From Bacteroidota bacterium (lineage in GTDB: Bacteria; Bacteroidota; Bacteroidia; Chitinophagales; Chitinophagaceae): a stretch of 64,000 bases of DNA. The stretch's first letter is position 1. Every line of letters begins with the position of its first letter. The stretch covers positions 29,215 to 93,214 of the forward strand of contig JAEZEI010000034.1 in assembly GCA_023417815.1 (NCBI GenBank), written 5' to 3'. This document shows, piece by piece, positions 61,501-64,000 of this stretch. Position numbers and translations under genes: made by a program. A model generated the notes under the pieces. That model was not told where the DNA came from and searched no databases. It saw only the letters and a list, made by a program, of their open reading frames with translations.

Positions 61501-62623
61501 TATATGTATAGCTGCCCGGCATGGTAGGCGCGGGGATACCGGTTGGGTTCTGTTCACTGGAGGTCCAGCAATCAGGCCCGGTCCAGGTATAGGTTCCGTT
61601 GGCAACGGTTGTTGAATTCAGGTCGAAGTTACCACCAGGACAAACCGGCCCGGTATTGCTTGCGGCAACGTCGCAGATGATGGCACAGGTTGTAGCCCCA
61701 GACCCTGCTGTTTGCTGGAATGTGATTGTCCCCGGGTCACCATCATAATTCGTTATTAACATCACATAAAATTCGCCTACCTGGGCATTGGGTATTGTGG
61801 CGATCTCGATCGGATCAATAGCATAACTACAACTTACAATGTTGGATGCCGAAAGACCAGGACAACTCATTTGAAGAGTTGAAAAAGGTCCCCAAACTAT
61901 ATAGTCAACATCAAGACCCTGGCCTGATGAATTAGTTTGTTCAATAGTTATCTCAATCAATCCTGGGGTAGCTACCTGCATATAATACCAAACAGGATTA
62001 GGCGTGGTTAACAAACAACCGTAAATGCCGCTTCCACCGCCATCGGGTACGTTGGTTGCGTTCGGAAATGTGTACTGGTTACTGGTGCAGAAGGGTTGGG
62101 CAGTCAGGCAAGATCCCCCGGGCCCTGGTGGAGGAGGGGTGGTTACACAGATATTAAAGCTACCCTGGTTATCATTGCCATATTCCCAGATGCGGATATA
62201 GATCGTTTCACCCGGTGTTAGACCCGTCAAGGACAAATAAGGCATAAGCCCGTTTGAACTGCCATCATCATCACAATCTATCAGGGTGAGGTTCCCGCAA
62301 TCCCCGGAATACACTGCCATTCCGCCATCAGTGATCCCGTCATCATCTGTATCAATCACAACATTGCCCTGGCATGGCACTACTACGCTAAACCAAACAT
62401 CTCCTCCGTTATAGTTTGCGCATCCCGGTGCAGGCACTCCTGAAGAGGCCGTTGCTCCTGCATTGGTATAGGTCTCAAAATTGCAGCTATTGTTCACCGT
62501 AAGCGGTATAGCATCACAGGGATCATCATTCGTAGGCTGGGCAAATGCAGTGGTTGCGGTGAGCAGGAAAGCACAAACCAGTCCTGGGATCCGGTTCGAT
62601 ACAGGCAGCAGTATTTGTTTCAT
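58559..62623 (-). CDS. Large secreted SprB-repeat protein with type B T9SS C-terminal domain
   Basis: The 1354-residue protein has a signal peptide (about 1-29, ending AFA), a pre-peptidase-C-like region (about 30-165), a second beta region (about 170-395), eight tandem SprB repeats (about 398-1020), Ig-like segments and a CHU_C domain ending EEKGTVTLIR. It has two more repeats than its neighbour, and the shared C-terminal about 330 residues are nearly the same. Expected at the cell surface through type IX secretion; no partner PorV/PorU genes are in the window. Confidence 0.88.
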   Translation of the reverse strand: MKQILLPVSNRIPGLVCAFLLTATTAFAQPTNDDPCDAIPLTVNNSCNFETYTNAGATASSGVPAPGCANYNGGDVWFSVVVPCQGNVVIDTDDDGITDGGMAVYSGDCGNLTLIDCDDDGSSNGLMPYLSLTGLTPGETIYIRIWEYGNDNQGSFNICVTTPPPPGPGGSCLTAQPFCTSNQYTFPNATNVPDGGGSGIYGCLLTTPNPVWYYMQVATPGLIEITIEQTNSSGQGLDVDYIVWGPFSTLQMSCPGLSASNIVSCSYAIDPIEIATIPNAQVGEFYVMLITNYDGDPGTITFQQTAGSGATTCAIICDVAASNTGPVCPGGNFDLNSTTVANGTYTWTGPDCWTSSEQNPTGIPAPTMPGSYTYTVTVVTPAGTSCSASTTVVVGSTVSATSAVTATSCAGADDGTITITPASGGSFTYTLNPGGIVQTNGTFTGLAAGTYSVTFADPTGCTGVINNITVTAGAAPSGTASTTATSCPSATDGTITVSPGGSAPFSFTLNPGNITQASPTFTGLAAGNYTITFTNGSGCTGTINNISVTSGSALSGTAAPSPTSCAGAEDGSITVTPGTPGAYTYTLNPGGITQATPTFTGLATGTYSVTFTDSQGCSGTIDNIVVTAGTSLTGSVSTTQTTCAGAADGTITVTPGTAGTYSYTLNPGAITQASPTFSNLSAGTYSVSYSNSLGCTGTVDNIVVDQGAAITATASTTATSCPTVNDGTITVTPGGTGPYTFTLNPGNIVQASNVFTNLAPGTYTITFVTAAGCTGSVTADPVVSAGPALSSSTNDLHPPCYGINDGSITIVPGGTAPYTFELTGPSGTITQASPVFANLEPGNYSYTFTDALGCQGSGTTTLNMNPPIITPATITDPLCNGGNTGTVIFNTSGGVAPYEYSINGGTTYQTSSTITGLPVGSHTIRIRDNFGCIKDTTVVLSEPALLEASATSTNAGCGGNDGTITITATGGTAPYSYSIDNGANWQSTTSFTVSTGAYNNIIVRDANGCTANTIVTVGLTDNMFLDAGPDVIICAEASHTFDIQTNAETNVFTWTADPSSPVSLDDARIKNPTASPMQPTTYTLTATWGSCSRTEQVFVDVLRKPVPFAGEDVFICQDDSTVLNASVSNTSGTVNYSWSPAASVREPDNATTWVVPGGTTMYIVTVTDNYGCNFSVSDSVLVTMQPPVPAFAGNDTTAILGVPHKLMGSGGTSYTWTPSGVLDDPFVANPMATLTQDTRFTLVVQDFAGCTGYDTVFVKVYEGPTYYVPNAFTPNGDGLNDIFRAIPVGIASTDWFRVFNRYGQVVFETNQWLKGWDGRYQGKDQPVGVYIWIVKGKDRLGRTVEEKGTVTLIR
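59564..61432 (-). repeat. SprB-repeat coding array, 8 units
   Basis: Eight in-frame units of about 234 bp encode residues about 398-1020. The first five are very similar to one another, consistent with recent expansion, while the last three correspond to the final three units of the neighbouring gene. Confidence 0.75.
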
Positions 62624-62708
62624 AAATGATACCCCGGGAGGCGAAAGGTGAAATTATCCGGACAAGTTAAAAAAATCTTAAGAATTTTAGGGCAATAAGC
62701 CCATTTTT

Positions 62709-63176
62709 ATGATGAATGAATCAGAACAGGCCGCGATCCTTATCAGGGAATACCTGGAATGGAATCCAGGTAACGAGCAGGCCCGGAATAAGGTAGCCCC
62801 TGGAATTCAATATTTTGATCCACTGTATGCTGCGGTCACCGGCGCGGATGTGTTCCGCTTGCGCGAATATGAATCCTCCTTTCCGGGATTTAAACTGGAA
62901 CTTGGTGAAGTAACCGATGAAGGGGAAGGTTATTATACCGTACCATGGGTTAAAGAGTATACCTACCCGGTTACCGGCAGAAGCGTGAAGGTTGCCGGGA
63001 AGAGCTACCTGCAACTTGAGCACGGGAAGATCGTAGGGCATAGCGAAGCCTTTTCATTGCACCGTTGGGCGAAGGATGCATATGGTATTGCGGGATGGTT
63101 CTTCGGTTCTATCTTTTTCTTTCAAAGGAAAATGAGAAGGGAAGCGGCACGTCAGTTAAGTGAGTTCGTTAGTTAG
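62709..63176 (+). CDS. NTF2/SnoaL-like domain protein
   Basis: The 155-residue protein fits the NTF2-like cone fold: an early helical IREYLEWNPGNEQARNKVAPGIQYFDP, then alternating strands with GKSYLQLEHGKIVGHSEAF, typical of SnoaL/ketosteroid-isomerase-like proteins. No clear catalytic residue pattern. ATG 62709 and 62712 are both available. The C-terminus and stop codon fall in a GTTA/GTTC tetranucleotide run. Function unknown. Confidence 0.65.
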   Translation: MMNESEQAAILIREYLEWNPGNEQARNKVAPGIQYFDPLYAAVTGADVFRLREYESSFPGFKLELGEVTDEGEGYYTVPWVKEYTYPVTGRSVKVAGKSYLQLEHGKIVGHSEAFSLHRWAKDAYGIAGWFFGSIFFFQRKMRREAARQLSEFVS

Positions 63177-63187
63177 TTAGTTCGTTC
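63164..63187. repeat. Tetranucleotide repeat GTTM, 6 units, spanning a stop codon
   Basis: Units GTTC, GTTA, GTTA, GTTA, GTTC, GTTC run across the last codons and the stop (63174-63176) of the NTF2-like gene. A change in unit number would shift the reading frame at the end. Confidence 0.6.
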
Positions 63188-63216
63188 GTAGGTTAAATAA
63201 GCGTTTGGTTCGAAAT

Positions 63217-63316
63217 GTTTCCCGCAGATTTGCGGGGATTGTATCGCGGATGATCGCAGATCTTTTAGTGGAGGTAATCAGCCAATCTGCGGATTTCTGT
63301 GAAAATCAGCGGGAAC
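63217..63316. repeat. Intergenic repeat R7, complete copy
   Basis: The 100-bp copy starts GTTTCCCGCAGATTT (63217-63231) and ends AAAATCAGCGGGAAC (63302-63316), with CGCGGATGATCGCAGA and AATCTGCGGA inside. It lies between the NTF2-like and DUF1761 genes. Confidence 0.75.
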
Positions 63317-63412
63317 CATTGTTTCGATCTTAGTCATTTTTAACCCATATGGTAAGTTGCTTTGAACTTCCGATCTTATTTTCTATTTTTCTGAAAACCA
63401 AAACTATACAGC

Positions 63413-63832
63413 ATGGACACAACATTCCTCAGTGAACTGAACTGGCTTGCAATACTTGTGGGAGCCCTGGCTTTCTTTGCCCTGGGAGCTATCTGGTATT
63501 CTGCCCTTTTTTCTAAAGCATGGATAAGGGCCTCCCGGGTGGATGTGAACGATCCCAACATGAAAAAAGGAACCGGCGCCATCATGTTCACCTCCTTTCT
63601 CTTTATGTTCCTTACATCCTTCGGCCTCGCCGTATTACAATATTATCTTGAACGGGAAGGATGGATGAGCGGGCTTAAGGTAGGATTGTTGTGCGGCCTC
63701 TGCTTCGGCGCTGCGGCTATAACGATCGCTTATTTGTATGAGAAGCGGCCGTCTGCATTGCATTTCATCAACGGGGCATATACCGTGCTGGGTACTGCAC
63801 TGGCAGGTATTGTGGTTTTCTCCTGGACTTAA
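63413..63832 (+). CDS. DUF1761-family membrane protein
   Basis: The 139-residue protein has four predicted membrane helices (about 9-27, 57-75, 85-105 and 115-137). LNWLAILVGALAFFALGAIWYSALFSKAW (8-36) is the hallmark of DUF1761, a small membrane family of unknown function. ATG 63413 is clear. Repeat R8 follows 19 nt after its stop. Confidence 0.8.
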   Translation: MDTTFLSELNWLAILVGALAFFALGAIWYSALFSKAWIRASRVDVNDPNMKKGTGAIMFTSFLFMFLTSFGLAVLQYYLEREGWMSGLKVGLLCGLCFGAAAITIAYLYEKRPSALHFINGAYTVLGTALAGIVVFSWT

Positions 63833-63851
63833 AATCATCCGCATAAAAACA

Positions 63852-63944
63852 GTTCCCGCAGATCTCCGCCGATCGCATCGCAGATAAGCGCCGATTTCAT
63901 TCTGTAATCTAAATCAGCGTTGATCAGCGGAAATCTGTGGGAAC
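63852..63944. repeat. Intergenic repeat R8, complete copy
   Basis: The 93-bp copy begins GTTCCCGCAGATC (63852) and ends AAATCTGTGGGAAC (63944), with internal CGCAGATAAGCG and AATCAGCGTTGATCAGCG. Confidence 0.75.
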
Positions 63945-64000
63945 CAACTTCCAACCTCAAACCTCCAACCTCCAACCTCCAACCTCCAACTTCCAACCTC
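63944..64000. repeat. Seven-base tandem repeat CCAACCT, cut by the window end
   Basis: Eight units of 7 nt (consensus CCAACCT, with CCAACTT and CAAACCT variants) run from 63944 to 63999 and the array continues past the window. It begins immediately at the end of repeat R8. Confidence 0.8.

Noticed and set aside
63944..64000. Heptamer array considered as an origin or iteron set
   Set aside because: No dnaA box cluster, no replication gene, and simple low-complexity heptamers are common intergenic microsatellites in this phylum.

Overview
This window reads as chromosome of a Bacteroidota bacterium, most likely of the Chitinophagaceae or a close relative. The reasons seen in the sequence are: two large secreted proteins with SprB-type repeats and a CHU_C / type B type IX secretion C-terminus; TAnnTTTG-type -7 promoter boxes in front of many genes; few strong Shine-Dalgarno sites; glutamine synthetase type III; and a fused DAHP synthase-chorismate mutase. 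I see no rRNA, tRNA, CRISPR array, phage or IS transposase.

Layout. 1-6.3 kb: amino acid permease, dicarboxylate/glutamate-type symporter, DedA protein, MFS transporter and a heptosyltransferase-like GT9. 6.3-13.4 kb: DUF922 HExxH protein, an Nramp-UspA fusion, a phosphorylase-fold protein with Thr at the PLP-lysine position, a thioesterase, MFS, an exported protein and a cold shock protein. 13.4-22.7 kb: gcvP, double Usp, YkgJ-type protein, Tat-exported metallo-beta-lactamase fold protein, folK/deoxynucleoside kinase/MFS on the minus strand, and an ABC-2 permease without an ATPase. 22.7-32.7 kb: anmK-queG, clpB, a DsbA-fold protein with an SxxC site, an HTH protein behind unusual repeats, a transglutaminase-fold protein lacking its Cys, and glnN. 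32.7-33.6 kb is the most mobile-looking segment: a PD-(D/E)XK-type GxxExxY gene bracketed by inverted repeats. 33.6-48.5 kb: housekeeping (purL-hldD, pyrG-trmH-ubiA-ruvX, def, rluD, lipB) with hypotheticals. 48.5-50.6 kb: an ECF sigma factor, a membrane protein joining an anti-sigma-like N-terminus to a trypsin-like protease, and a divergent small lipoprotein. 50.6-55 kb: a shikimate operon. 55-62.6 kb: two paralogous giant SprB-repeat adhesin-like proteins. 62.6-64 kb: NTF2-like and DUF1761 genes between repeats.

The strongest unexplained signals are: (1) an intergenic repeat family with ends like GTTCCCGCAGATTT, present at about eight loci and flanking the GxxExxY gene as 30-bp inverted arms; (2) two divergent, matching promoter-like elements TGGGTTAC-N15-GTATTAA between the ECF sigma gene and a small lipoprotein gene, next to the anti-sigma/protease fusion; (3) several enzymes whose catalytic residue has been replaced (GlgP-like Lys to Thr, transglutaminase Cys to Ala, DsbA-like CxxC to SxxC); (4) a 4 x 10-bp phased CCGCC array and a perfect 11-bp inverted repeat upstream of an HTH gene.
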